Positions 1 through 10,279 of a stretch of 64,000 bases of DNA are shown here, in pieces. Made by a program: the position numbers and the translations under genes. Within the stretch, counting starts at the first letter, position 1, and each line of letters begins with the position of its first letter. Origin of the DNA: Gautieria morchelliformis (taxonomy: Eukaryota > Basidiomycota > Agaricomycetes > Gomphales > Gomphaceae); the NCBI GenBank assembly GCA_015179125.1, contig WHVA01000305.1, positions 62,001 through 126,000 on the forward strand. The letters are read 5' to 3'. The notes beneath the pieces are model-generated. The model did no database searches and was not told the origin of the DNA. It worked only from the letters and a program-made list of their open reading frames with translations.

Positions 1-1060
1 CTTCGATACTTGATTTCCTTCGCTCGATCTCCTGTTCTTAGCACAGTGAGTCTAGCAAGATCTCAGTCTCTCTCTCAGCCTTCCGTCTTCCGCCTTCCGC
101 CTCAGTTCCGACACAAGTTCCGACCAAACCTTTGGTTCAGTACTTTCCGACTTCCGACTCTGTTCCGAAATACTTAGGACGATAGTTCATCGGGGGCGCA
201 ACCTATAAGTTGAAGCCGCTGTCCTTTCCAGTTCCGACTTAGTGGAAATCTCGATACGTAACACACGTCAAGCCATCTTACAAGGGCTCAGCATGCATCT
301 CTGTCGACTAATGTCCAACATGTGTGGTTGCAGATAAGATAGAGGAAGCTCTAATAGGGCACCCTTATGTAATCTCTAACCCTAACCCAAAAAGTGGCCA
401 AAATCCTGAAGTTGAGTTTGAAAAAAAAAAAACTACTCATCAGATTTCACATCAAGGATGCCTCCCCACTCATAGTCTACGGAGTAACCTGGGAGAGCAT
501 AGCCTGGATCGGATCTTTTGTCCAGCGTGAGCTGACCGGGGCCTCCTTCAATGCGCCTGCCCAGCGAGGGGAGGAGAGGCTGCAAGTGGCGGCCCTGCGG
601 GACCATGACCAAGTGGTATCCATGACTGCCACGGGCTCAACGGTCACCGGAGCACAGCTAGACCATGAGCTAGCCGCAACTTGAGGCCCATCACCAGCCT
701 GCAACCTTTCAACAGGACATGGGCATCAACTCCCCACCCCATGTCCTCACCAACATCCAGGGTCTTCCAAGAGACCCACGATCACCACCGGCCCCGTACT
801 CTGACATTCATATGTCAGACCCAGGCTCTGATGACCTCACCAGGTCCCTCTATGAGGATACCTGAGTTGTTCGTAGAAGGGGAGGGTGTAAATACCCTAT
901 TTACCCGCATTGCCCTTAAGGCCATGCGCGCTGCTGGAATAGATTAGCTAATGTTAGTGGATCCCTATGGATCCACTGTATAGTTCTTGTGTGGGAACCA
1001 TGCAGCGGTTCCCCAGATAATCTTACCTTACACTGTCACTACATAGCACACAGAATAACC
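1..1060 (+). mobile_element. Possible LTR-retroelement relic (Ty3-like 5' part)
   Basis: The first 300 bases are rich in CTTCCG/GTTCCGAC runs like an LTR or leader. They are followed by short proline/serine-rich reading frames (about 530-870) resembling the N-terminal gag of basidiomycete Ty3 elements. A purine-rich stretch ending GGGGAGGG at about 880-888 is followed directly by TGTAAATACC, which resembles a polypurine tract and 3' LTR start. The copy is clearly broken in several places and old. The family call rests on layout more than on protein similarity. Confidence 0.3.
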
Positions 1061-1104
1061 ACACATTGGTCGAGTTCCGTTTGCCCTTGTGATACAAGGA
1101 CCTA

Positions 1105-1480
1105 AGATCCACTCACTTACATCCAGCTCCCCTATCGACGTTGTCACTGATCACAATAACTTGGAGTATTTTTCCACCATTAAGTTGCTAACCTGATGAC
1201 AAGCATGCTGATCCAAGTTGCTCTCTCAGTTCAACCTCATTATTTGGTTCCATCATGGAAAGCTTGGTACAAAACCTGACGCTCTAACTAGATGATGGGA
1301 CATCTACCTTAAAGAGGGAGGTAATGACTACGCTGCTGTCAATCCACAAAACTTCTGACCAATGTTTACTAATCAACAACTATTGGAATCACTGTGGGTG
1401 ACTTATTTGTTTGCACCCATCCTCCAAGCGAGCAATATGATGGACTTGGAGAAGCTTCATGTAGGAGACAGGAATTATAG
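1105..1480 (+). mobile_element. Ty3/gypsy RNase H fragment (fossil)
   Basis: Conceptual translation shows the end of a Ty3/gypsy reverse transcriptase-RNase H region. It includes the IDVVTDHNNLEYF motif, the downstream SQFNLIIWF block and KPDALT, in the order usual for fungal chromovirus-like Pol. Only about 100 codons of the roughly 1,000-codon Pol are present, with multiple breaks, so this is an old fragment. It may belong to the same relic as the upstream LTR-like stretch. Confidence 0.6.
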
Positions 1481-1499
1481 GCAGAAGGAATGGACTTGG

Positions 1500-2045
1500 A
1501 GTTCGAAAGAAAGGACTAGAAATCAATTCACTCTCTCAGTGAATTTAATTATCACTGATTATATTATACAATACCTAGAAATCAATTCACTACAGGATTT
1601 CTTAGTCAATAAATCAAAGAAAACAAAACTAATTTACTTGCCTCTCGCAGTGAATTTAATTGTCACTGAGAGAGGTTGAAATCATGTCTTACTTCGCATA
1701 TACTACCACCTGGCCCTTTAGTGCCGATGGCAGAGTGGGCGCCAAACTATTACATAAGTTGGCTGGAAAAAGAAGAAAAACAAACTGAAATAGAAGTACA
1801 CATGTTTGATAGAAAATCTCTGAAAAATTCTGAAAAATAAAGTGATCATAGGATAACAATCTGAAATGAAATTAGAATGAAACACAAATTATGGAATGTA
1901 TTTGGCTTGATTTTGGTGCAGGAGCACATATGCACCCAACACTTCATGACATCTCAGCCAATCTGGCATCTGACCCTGTTGCCTGCCACTGCAGGCATAT
2001 AAAAGTTTTCTTGTCTGAAAAACTGTTGAAAAACTGTAAAAATTT
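1500..2045 (+). repeat. Dispersed repeat R1, copy 1
   Basis: AT-rich segment with short inverted motifs (CTCTCAGTGAATTTAATT / TCACTGAGAGAGG). It also has a block reading CTTGATTTTGGTGCAGGAGC and a TATA-like GGCATATAAAAG near 1996. It recurs in reverse complement at about 60735-61195, and its 3' end recurs again at about 63690-63790 (minus). No coding capacity is visible. It may be a solo LTR, given the TATA-like motif and the neighbouring retroelement pieces, but clean TG...CA ends and a target duplication were not found. Confidence 0.6.
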
Positions 2046-2229
2046 TCCATAAGTACACGACACTTGTATGACGGCGGCTTAGACCTTTATCTGACGCCGC
2101 CTAGGTAGTTGTAAGCTGCGCACAGAAGCTGCTCTTACAATAGGGCCCACAATCAGCAAGAAATAGCAATGGCCTGCCCTCCTCAATAGCAACCGGCGGT
2201 AGTGAGAATATATCAAATAGCCTAATCGT

Positions 2230-2657
2230 GATTAGAAGGCTTAAAGTAACGGCAGATGGTGACCTGGATGAACCTTTGGGTCAGCCGTAAACAGTACAGC
2301 GACCTGCGCATTCCTTCTTCACTTCTTCATAGAGAAAGGTCCAGTCTTAGTCACACAAGGAAGGACACACGTACACCCCAAATGCTGCCTTGATTTTAAG
2401 TTAATGGCAGTCCCATACTTCTCGATCCACGCAAGTTCGGCCTCCCCTACGTTTTCTGGTCTCAGGAGTTCAGGGAGATTGCCTGTTGTATAATTCAGCC
2501 CAGATTCCATGTTCAGCGAATATATGATATTACCGATAACCCAGGGTCCAGGATCTGGTCCCGGAAGGTGTGAGATAGATCGACTGGGGATCTGGCGGAC
2601 AACGACACAAACGACGAAGAAGAGTAGAAGCAGTGGAAGGTCGATCAAGAGACTCAT
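2230..2657 (-). pseudogene. Truncated cytochrome P450 gene (5' exons)
   Basis: The 5' end of a basidiomycete microsomal P450. It has an N-terminal hydrophobic anchor of about 20 residues (starting MSLLIDLPLLLLFFVV), then the proline hinge HLPGPDPGPWVIGN. A 51-base intron with GTAATA...ACAG borders follows, then NLPELLRPENVGEAELAW and EKYGTAINLKS. A second intron seems to lead to a short exon containing FTADPK, equivalent to the VxDPKAL segment of P450s. Nothing of the I-helix, ExxR or heme-binding cysteine follows, so about 80% of the usual 500 codons are missing. The start is the first ATG, immediately before the anchor. The intact parent would be an ER-bound monooxygenase; this copy should be non-functional. 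Confidence 0.7.
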
Positions 2658-2832
2658 GCTGTCCTACGTATTCTGCCCCACTGAGTCTTGAATTATACGA
2701 CTTATATGTATTATCAACTGAGGCACAGCTTGTCGAGTTTGGCTATGACAGGCTGGTAGAGAATTTGACGGACAGCGAGTACTTCGCACAATTTTTTATA
2801 ATTATGTAATAGAGAATTATTATGTTGACTCT

Positions 2833-3062
2833 AAAAAAAAAGTACTCAGGTGCATGACACATTGGTGTCGTCGAATCTTCAGTAATCTTCAGCAGAGAAG
2901 GGTAGGTTGGTCAGGACACTGTCCGGGAAGACGTTCGATAGGCTTCAACGGAAAAGGGTAGGCCGGACAGTGTCCTGACCTACGTACCCTTATCTGTTGA
3001 AGATTACTGAAGACCCTTCGACGACACCAATGTGCATGTCACGCACCTAAGTACTTTTTTTT
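2833..3062. mobile_element. Foldback MITE (~230 bp)
   Basis: The two halves are near-perfect reverse complements. The left arm begins AAAAAAAAGTACTCAGGTGC and the right arm ends GCACCTAAGTACTTTTTTTT. The shared arm continues through CACATTGGTGTCGTCGAA, TTCAGTAATCTTCA and CCGGACAGTGTCCTGACC. The whole element can fold into one long hairpin with a loop of about 30 bases. There is no coding capacity. A partial repeat of the arm motif (GGCACCAATGTGCCAGGCACC) lies directly to the right. A clear target-site duplication was not identified, so the superfamily is open. Confidence 0.75.
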
Positions 3063-3750
3063 CACTTGACGGCACCAATGTGCCAGGCACCTGATATACT
3101 TTACCAGCCTTTTTCGAAGGCTGTCGAATGTAGTGTACAAGGTCGAGTATTTAACTATCAAGAAAAGAACTTGGTGTTCTTGGTGTGTTACAAGATAGGA
3201 ACAAGAAAAAGGTCGTATGGGGCAACTGGCATAGGTTTGAGTATTAGGAGTAGGAGGGACATGTGTGTGGGATGTGATGTGTAAAGTATAATGGTGAATG
3301 GGGAATGTGGAATAAAGGAGAATAGGAGAAATGGTCGAGACACGTGCAGGGTCACCTCAGCATGTCACGTTCCTTGATCGGATCATGTGCACACGTGATA
3401 CGTGGCATGTGGGGAAAATACTTGGTTTGGCTTGGTCCACAGTGTTGTGATGATATTAGTGGTTCGGTGATATTTGTATATGTGCTTGGTGGGCTTGGTA
3501 ATGCGTGTGTGCATGATGGGATATGTTGTGACTGGTTCGTGACAGTTAAGCGCTGGGGCGGCCATGGTGTGTAGGCTGGGCATCACTGTGTGACAGTGTG
3601 ACATGCAAAGTCGTAACATGTGTGTGATTTGCAATGTCCAAATAAGGAAAGTGGTCCACAGTGGTCCATAGAGTTGAGATGATGTTTTCGTAGTATATCA
3701 GCGTGTTATAGTGATGAATGTTGTGTGGCATAGCTTTTAGTTGTGTATTC
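3063..3750. other. Non-coding stretch between MITE and copia relic
   Basis: It contains a partial MITE-arm motif at 3067-3110 and then TG-rich sequence without a convincing gene. Short ORFs on both strands have no recognisable domain. Confidence 0.4.
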
Positions 3751-4925
3751 ATAACAGTGTATATGAGGCAGCTGGAGGGATTCGTGAAACCAGCGGAGGA
3801 GGGTTTGGTATGCAGACTGAAGAAGGAGATATATGGACTGAAGCAGTCCGGAAGGGTGTGGCATGGGACACTGAAGGGAGAGATGGAGAGGATCGGGTTC
3901 AAAGCGGGAGAGGCAGACAAAACGGTTTTCTTTAGATTCGGGGATGGAGGAAGTATCAAGGTCGCGGGATGGTATGTTGATGACGGACTGCTCGCATCGA
4001 ACTCACCAGCAGCGATGGAGTGAATGGTAGCCGACATCAGGGGGAGTTTCGATATCCAGGACCTGGGCGACCCAACACGATTACTCGGGATCCAGATCGT
4101 CAGAAACCGGGACGTCGGCACCATTCACATGTCACAACCAGCATTCATAAACACAATCGCCAAATGGTTCGAAATCACCACAGGACGCACCGTGAGCTCC
4201 CCAATGGATCATAACATCGAATTACGCGCCTCCCCTTCCCCCAACGACAACATCGATTTCGCATACGCCTCTATAATCAGTAGCCTCAACTATTGTGCTG
4301 TATGGACCAGACCCGACATCGCCTACGCTGTCAACAAATGCGCGCAATACACATCCAAACCAGACGCCACTCACTGGGAGGCGGCAAAATGAATCGTCTG
4401 CTACCTCCTGTGTATGAGGGAGTATGGCATAGCATACATGAGGGAGGGTGATGGGGCTATGGGCTTCGCCCATAACCTCGCAGGCTTCACAGACGCCAAT
4501 TTCGCCAGCGACAGGGATGATCATAAGTCGATCACCGGATGGCTCTTCACCTTCAGCGGCGCACCCATATGCTGGGCGTCAAAGAAGCAGAGTCTGGTCA
4601 GCAGATCCACTATGGAATTGGAGTTGGTGGCGAGTTCATTCGCAACGGCAGAGGGCATATGGTTGATTAGACTCGGGAAGGACTTCAGACACGACTTCAT
4701 CCCCATCCCTGTCTTCACCGACAACCAGTCGTCGATCGCATTCTCAAAGGACAGAACGGGCAGCGGAAGGACCAAACATATCGACGTGCATTACCACTAC
4801 ACCAAAAAATCAAATAGCCACAGGGCACATCAGACTACACTACATTAAAACCCTCGAAAGCCCCACCGACATCCTGATGAAGCCATTATCACCACGCAAA
4901 CACATCCACATCCTAGGAATCCTAG
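3750..4925 (+). mobile_element. Ty1/copia reverse transcriptase-RNase H relic
   Basis: Three successive reading-frame stretches match the C-terminal half of copia Pol. First comes reverse transcriptase with LKKEIYGLKQSGRVW and the catalytic YVDD box, then DIQDLGDPTRLLGIQI and RPDIAYAVN. RNase H follows with GFTDANFASDRDDHKS, WASKKQSLVSRST and DNQSSIAFSKD. Gag, protease, integrase and the first RT blocks are absent. The fragment is followed by a polypurine tract and an LTR-like segment, so it is the 3' part of one insertion. It carries a few breaks and is inactive. Confidence 0.85.
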
Positions 4926-4949
4926 GAGTGCGTCGTGATTGAGGAGGAG

Positions 4950-5661
4950 TGTCACAAATATCACATACTCACACAGTCTCCCCTCCTTTTCATCTACATC
5001 TTCACAACAGTCTCCCGTCCTTCCGTCAATGCCGCGCACACACTCTTACGGTCCTCACCTGATAATCCACCAGTACACACACGTCTACCCAAGTCCACAC
5101 ATGCACATCCACATAGCCCACGTCACGCCATCAAATATCGACACCCGATGTAACACCCACGGACCCATCCCTGAGCCCGAGAGCAGCCCAAGAACGAGTG
5201 ATCCACGGAGTGGCACGGCGGCTGAGCCACTACATATGGACCTTTCCTTTTTCCCATTTCTCTTCCCCCACACATCACATATTTCTGATATCCCATTCCT
5301 ATGTCTCCATTCCCATTCGATAGGTAGAATACACATGCGTAACAGCAACCAGCACTCCAACCCCCATAGCACATGCCTTGCACATCTATCTACCGACGCC
5401 GGTAACATCCCTTTCGACATAGCACATCACACACAGAGGTTAAATAGCTGCTGCATGTATACTAGAACACCAGTCAATCGAACTCACCGTTTTCTAAAGG
5501 ATTCTCTCATCTCGAAGCGTAGCTACACCTGCAAAGACTCTATCAACAAGCACATATTTCTCATATACTCTCAGTCACTCGACTCTCGGACACACCTCGA
5601 TTCAGTTTCACTTGGAACCTGAATTATATTTCTATCGAATCAAAACATTCATATCCAAACA
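4950..5661 (+). repeat. Probable 3' LTR of the copia relic
   Basis: It begins TGTCACAAATATCACA immediately after the purine tract GATTGAGGAGGAG and ends near CCAAACA, giving TG...CA ends. No partner LTR is present in the window, so the right border is an estimate set by the start of the adjoining LINE scrap. Confidence 0.5.
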
Positions 5662-5666
5662 TCTTA

Positions 5667-5909
5667 TTACTCTGCGTATACCCGCTTCTGGCATATTATG
5701 AGCCCATTGGTTAGGACTCTGTTGGCCGTTTCTGCGCTGTTGAGGGTGATAAGCACATGCCTGCAGGTTTGGTTGGGCGAGTGATGGTTTGCAGGTTTGA
5801 TCCACTTAGCCCTGTCGATCGCTCCATTCGGGAGCCTGTTGGTGCCCTCGATGTGCCTTAGCTCGTTGTCCTTGTCGGGGCCGAAGTGGAGGGGGACGAA
5901 TTGGATCAC
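5667..5909 (-). pseudogene. LINE ORF1 (gag-like) fragment
   Basis: About 80 codons align with residues 277-355 of the ORF1 protein of the full-length LINE at 10.2-16.2 kb. Shared blocks are ELRHIEGTNRLPNG versus ELRKIERDSKLASG, then KWIKPANHHSPNQ and NGLIICQKRVYAE. The match ends before the zinc knuckles and has no start region. It is a diverged scrap of a related LINE, abutting the copia LTR, possibly from insertion or recombination there. It is unlikely to encode a functional protein. Confidence 0.7.
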
Positions 5910-6476
5910 GAGAGGGTATAACTGTCATGACCGGTTTATTTCTCCTACCGCGTTACTTTCATGTTCCCCCTCGTCACTCCCTAGCATCTTCGTCAGAGTT
6001 CGCCGCACCTACCGACCACTCCTCCTCTACATCCACTCTACTCATCGTTCGCTCCATCTTCTGAACCGCTATTCGCTGCTCGCGCATTTCGCCAGCAGGC
6101 ACTCCATCAAAATATGATTGAGACCAGTCACCCAGCATGAGGGTTCATCATTAACCCCATCACCTTCTTAATCCAACCCCATTGGGTGTTCGTATGGCTA
6201 AGGTGTGTTCGCAGGGCGTTCCTTCTATAGGTCGTGCGGGATCAACCCAGTAAACGAAGAGACCGTGCAGGGTGGCGTATATGTGGGTCCCAAGACATGG
6301 TTTTGTCCATAAGTGCTTTCGCCCCCTTTTACTCTCTGTCGTTTCATGTTCGCATTCTTCCCTCACTCTATTGTATGTTTATTCCATCTCCTTAGTCATG
6401 ACTGCGCACCCCTATCCAACCCTGACTTGTGACGGCCTCTTTCCTATTCGCTGATACCGTACGAGCATTCAATCTA
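5910..6476. other. No recognisable gene
   Basis: Unique-looking sequence with short ORFs on both strands. I see no domain, tRNA or clear repeat. It ends at the sharp start of the DUF6533-module homology near 6477. Confidence 0.4.
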
Positions 6477-7642
6477 TGGGTGTTCTTGGGTTGCTTATTC
6501 TTGGTGCTATTATCAGTGAAGTGGTATGTCCCTGTGCAGACTTTGTATGGATAGCATAAACTTATATTACTGCATGTAGTATGAGTCTGTTTTGGACAAC
6601 TGCAATCCTACTAGTTCACAATTGAATACAATAGCCTTGTCAGTACTGACTAGGACTTTCTGGCTAGATTAACACTGAAAAATTCATCAGGTGTAATATC
6701 TATGGACTTGTATTTGTCCAATTTGTCTCTGAATACCTTTGACAGTGGTCACCGTGAATGGTGTTGCTGTAATCCTTTTTGACACTGGAGTTGTCATAAT
6801 AACCATTCTGAGCTCAATTCAAACCCTGAGGCTTTGGCGGAAAGGTGAGATTTGGGATAAGAGATCTCTCATTAGTCTAGTGATTTACCAAGGTGAGCAT
6901 GCAACATATTGCTTATATATATGAACATATCACTAATCTACAGATAAGGCTTTGTCAGATATGGGTATGGAACATTATTCCTATGGTATTGCATATGTTG
7001 ATTCATATTCAGCTTTGTACTCACCATTACTGTAGCTACTACTATCACAACTAAGGTCTTGTTGCTTATAAACATGTTGAGCTTTGAGAGCTTACTCCAT
7101 CTTCTTTTACATTTCAGGTATTGAGGGTATGTAAGACATTGAACCTGATATAAAAATGGCTAACTTCAGCTGCTTTATGGTATAAAGCAAAGCATTTCTG
7201 GTATCGTGAGCTGGCTTCAGAATGGGTATCTTCTCAGCAAGTTCAGAAGAAAGACATATGATTGTACTAACAGTGCACATACAGCTTGTCAACAATTATC
7301 ATTTGCCGCTTTCATCTAACTCTCAAAGAGAGACACAGTCAACTTAACAGCCCCTCATTACCCTCTCTTTCATTCACCAGCTTCCAGGCAGCCAGACAAA
7401 GTGTTCACAATGCTATAGTGGCTGAATTTGGGAACCCTCACTTGAGCCGGGAGGATTTCAATGCTGAGAATTTGGAGGACAATGTGGCTGATCAGGAAGG
7501 CCAGCAGTCACCTGAGCAGGCTGGGTCAGCTGGGATAGAGTTGGATGAGTTTCCTCACAGGACTGGATGTCCTGGAGATGTAGAAATGGCTGGGCAGATC
7601 ACCTCTGGTGAGCAGTTAGTGTCTCTTTCAGGCACTGGTTAA
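6477..7642 (+). pseudogene. DUF6533-family gene, 3'-half copy A
   Basis: This is the 3' half of a multi-exon gene repeated at 19.8, 33.3 and 42.5 kb. One exon encodes VAVILFDTGVVIITILSSIQ and TLRLWRKGEIWDKRS, a transmembrane segment followed by the basic loop typical of agaricomycete DUF6533 proteins. The last exon (about 7391-7642) encodes an acidic tail with FNAENLEDNVADQEG and stops TAA. The N-terminal DUF6533 domain is missing: homology begins inside an internal exon (GVLGLLILGAIISEV in other copies). It is nearly identical to 19.82-20.98 kb, with only a handful of differences over 1.1 kb, so duplication was recent. It should be non-functional without its 5' exons. The protein's role is unknown. 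Confidence 0.65.
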
Positions 7643-8050
7643 TGGTTCGATAGGATCTGGAAGAATGGCAGAGGCTTAATGACAGCATCCAAGCCAATGC
7701 ATCATAGCTGTGCATCCAATGCAAAACCCCTAGCAGTGCAACATGCAGCAACTTACATCAACCCACCTTTCTAATCTATTGCAGCACTTGGAGAATGGTC
7801 ACCATAGAAGATATGCCTATCTGCTCACTCTGGCCAACACATACAATTAAAAACCTGTGGACACATATATATTCTGTACCATTTCAAATTGACTTTGTTC
7901 ATAATTTATTATTACTGTGCTTTGTGAAAATATTGTTCCTAGTTTGCTGCTGAGAGTCAGTCAACTGCATGCAGATTCGAGTATTGCATCCTCCTGGGAA
8001 ATGAACTGCGTGTAGTGTGTGCCCTGGATACTGATCTGGTGAAGTAGTGC
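7643..8050 (+). repeat. Module tail (partial) after copy A
   Basis: Sequence downstream of the DUF6533 stop, shared with 20.98-21.18 kb and the other copies (GGATCTGGAAGAATGGCAGAGG). Homology to the + copies ends near 8000. From about 8060 the sequence matches the module head in inverted orientation, so an inversion-type junction lies within 8000-8060. Confidence 0.6.
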
Positions 8051-8059
8051 ATGCGGATC

Positions 8060-8850
8060 AGTGTGGTGTAGAGCTGTTCCTGGTGGCACAGGAAGCTACT
8101 GAGGTGATCTGCAACGTGTTTGCAGTTTTATTTAGTATGATATTACATATTTGAATGACGTCGGTATTGGACCTCCTCTGACATGGTTTTTTAGTGCTAT
8201 CTTGGAACACCCGTATGCAATATCTGGTTGGACTCACTGTTAAATATATTATCTGTATACACAGCACACTTCCCTCGAATTTCGTGTAGTTCCTTGCATT
8301 GCCTTATCGACCGGATACTGATAATTCTGAAGCAAGAGAGCATCGTGCGTGGTTACATCAGGATGTTGGCAAAGCCACTCGCACCACACCAAACAAAGAC
8401 ATGCACACCGACGGCAGGGCTCCATAGTTACAACGAGCAGCATGACACGGACAGAGACACAGACCCAACAAGCCTGACACCGTCGTCGTCGCGCGGTACG
8501 TGCATGTCGTCCCGTCCATTCTCCCCGCACTGCCCTATATCTCAGGCCATGTTTTACTCCTCTACTCCAATAAACAACATTTCACCTCCAACTACACAAC
8601 AGTGACAGCCTGCCCTCCCAGACTTCACATCTCCCACCGTCCGCTACCGCCCACGGACATGTACTCATAATGATGCTCCCTGTGTGTCCGACTGTCACCC
8701 GATCTTCCAGGGCGAAGGGCCACGTCTTAAAACCAGGGGGTATGGACATCATGTTAAACGCGGGAGTAAGCGGCGTGTTTGTCGGTGGGGACATGTGCAT
8801 GTGCATGTGCTCGGTGTGCAAGAGCTCCACAAGCGCACGTACGTGAGCGA
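8060..8850 (-). repeat. Module head, inverted copy (intergenic part)
   Basis: It matches 36.41-37.06 kb in the same orientation and 17.9-18.4 kb in reverse complement. Shared anchors are GATCTGCAACG...TTTAGTATGATATTA, TATTATCTGTATACNCAG and CACCAAACAAAGACATGCACACCGA. It corresponds to the spacer between the DUF6533 gene and the GC-rich gene. I see no ORF of its own. Confidence 0.65.
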
Positions 8851-9186
8851 GTGTCGGACGGAGAAGGTGGCTCGGTACAAGCGCCTGCTAGTTTCGAGCA
8901 GGCCGAACCAACACGGCGCAGTAGGAAGCACGCGGGGCCCATCACCCCGAACGCCGAAACCTGGAGTTGCTGGTGCTGTGATGGAAATGAGCTGTATTCG
9001 CGTGCGGGTATGAGCAGTGATGTGCATAAGCTGAGAAGGGTATGTATGGAGGAGGCGGAGCGAGCGTATTCCCCGTGGCCTTCCCCGGAGAAGGTATTCG
9101 TGGCGTTGGATACCCGGTACATGCGCACTCTGTCATATCTCTGGACCATGTGGAGCACCCATGTCCGGAGGAAGGAAGAGAAATAG
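8684..9186 (+). pseudogene. Possible diverged remnant of the GC-rich module ORF
   Basis: The segment occupies the position where the inverted head should carry the GC-rich gene. Short overlapping frames contain a cysteine-dense stretch (TCACACARCARAP) and SPWPSPEKVFVALDTRYM before a stop at 9184-9186. Similarity to the other GC-rich copies is weak beyond the cysteine-rich start, and the downstream half is absent or unrecognisable. A different short gene cannot be excluded. Confidence 0.25.
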
Positions 9187-9489
9187 TAAACACCCCCCTA
9201 CCCACCCACCCACACCTCAATTAATGCTCACGCTCGAGGTCCCCAATCCTCGCTCCATCACCCCGCCCTTCTCAAACGTTTACCCCATCATTCCCCAACT
9301 ATGGTGTTGCCCCCTCTCTATACCCGCAAAATAACCCCTGCATCCCAATCCACGCGCTCATGCCAATCATCCCGTCCTCATCGTGCGCTGTTCCGCGGTG
9401 TGGCATTCGTTCGTGGACGCAGAGCTGATGCGCAGGTACGTGGTGGCGAAGCACGAAACAGCGCTAGATCCGAAGAAGGAAAGCGTGGG

Positions 9490-10020
9490 AGCATGGGACC
9501 TAAATTACGGAGTCCGCCCTAATCCGAGTCAGGAACTCGAATTGCATCGGCCAGGGTCAGAATCTACGCGCATAGCACGTCGGAGAGTCGGAGCTAGCGC
9601 TGGGAGATCGTGCGACGGAGATCTTTCCGAATCAAGGTGTGGCAGTGGCGGTGTGATCTGACAAGAACAAGTACTTTGCGAGACGTGTGGCAAACGACGA
9701 GTGCGGTGAACTGACCTACAGACACTGCCTCGGAAATACAACTACACTTATGACACAAGTTACAACTTGAATTCAAGCAAAAGCGCACCGCGCTGTCTCG
9801 TCCTGGGACATAAATAAATCAGGCACCGTTGCTCTGTCTGGTGCCTGATCCGAGTCGGGAGCTCGAATTGCGTCGGCCATGGTCAGGAACTAGCGCTGGG
9901 AGATCATTCCGAATCGAGATGTGGCGGTGGCGGTGTGATCCGACAGTACCATGTGGCAAACAACTGTAAAGTGACCTACAGACTCTGACTCGGAACTACA
10001 GCTATACGTATTCATCTTAG
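9490..10020. repeat. Duplicated ~170-bp regulatory-like repeat
   Basis: Two related copies (about 9590-9750 and 9885-10000) share AGCGCTGGGAGATC, CGAATC(A/G)AG(G/A)TGTGGC(A/G)GTGGCGGTGTGATC and TGACCTACAGAC. A third copy lies in reverse complement at about 38450-38640, at the equivalent place in the second super-copy. This is the spacer region between the two inverted module heads. Between the two copies is a hairpin at 9818-9849 with 10-bp arms (ATCAGGCACC / GGTGCCTGAT). Confidence 0.6.
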
Positions 10021-10180
10021 TAGGACAACTTGACTTCAAGAGCAAAAGCGACAGACAAAGGCTCGTAACGGTCAACAACAACATTACTTGTTACTCTTTG
10101 TCTTTCGATAATGTCTCAGCGGGTTTCGCTAACACAGAACTGTTGTCTCGGTCTCGCACCTAACGTTAGCAGATGACATT

Positions 10181-10192
10181 AACAGATGTCTC
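10181..10192. repeat. LINE target-site duplication, left
   Basis: The 12-mer AACAGATGTCTC is repeated at 16207-16218 just after the LINE poly-A tail. Its first two As overlap the tail, so the strict duplication is at least 10 bp (CAGATGTCTC). Confidence 0.8.
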
Positions 10193-10279
10193 GAAGTGAC
10201 CTCGTTTTTTCTCACGCTTACCACCACCACCAAACTAAAAAAATACCAATCCACGCCCACACACAATCAACTGCAGTAG

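Noticed and set aside
375-395. CCCTAACCC resembling a telomere repeat
   Set aside because: Only about two units inside a retroelement-like leader; not an interstitial telomere.
4939-5622. 227-codon ORF
   Set aside because: Lies within the LTR-like segment, low-complexity His/Ser/Pro composition and no domain.
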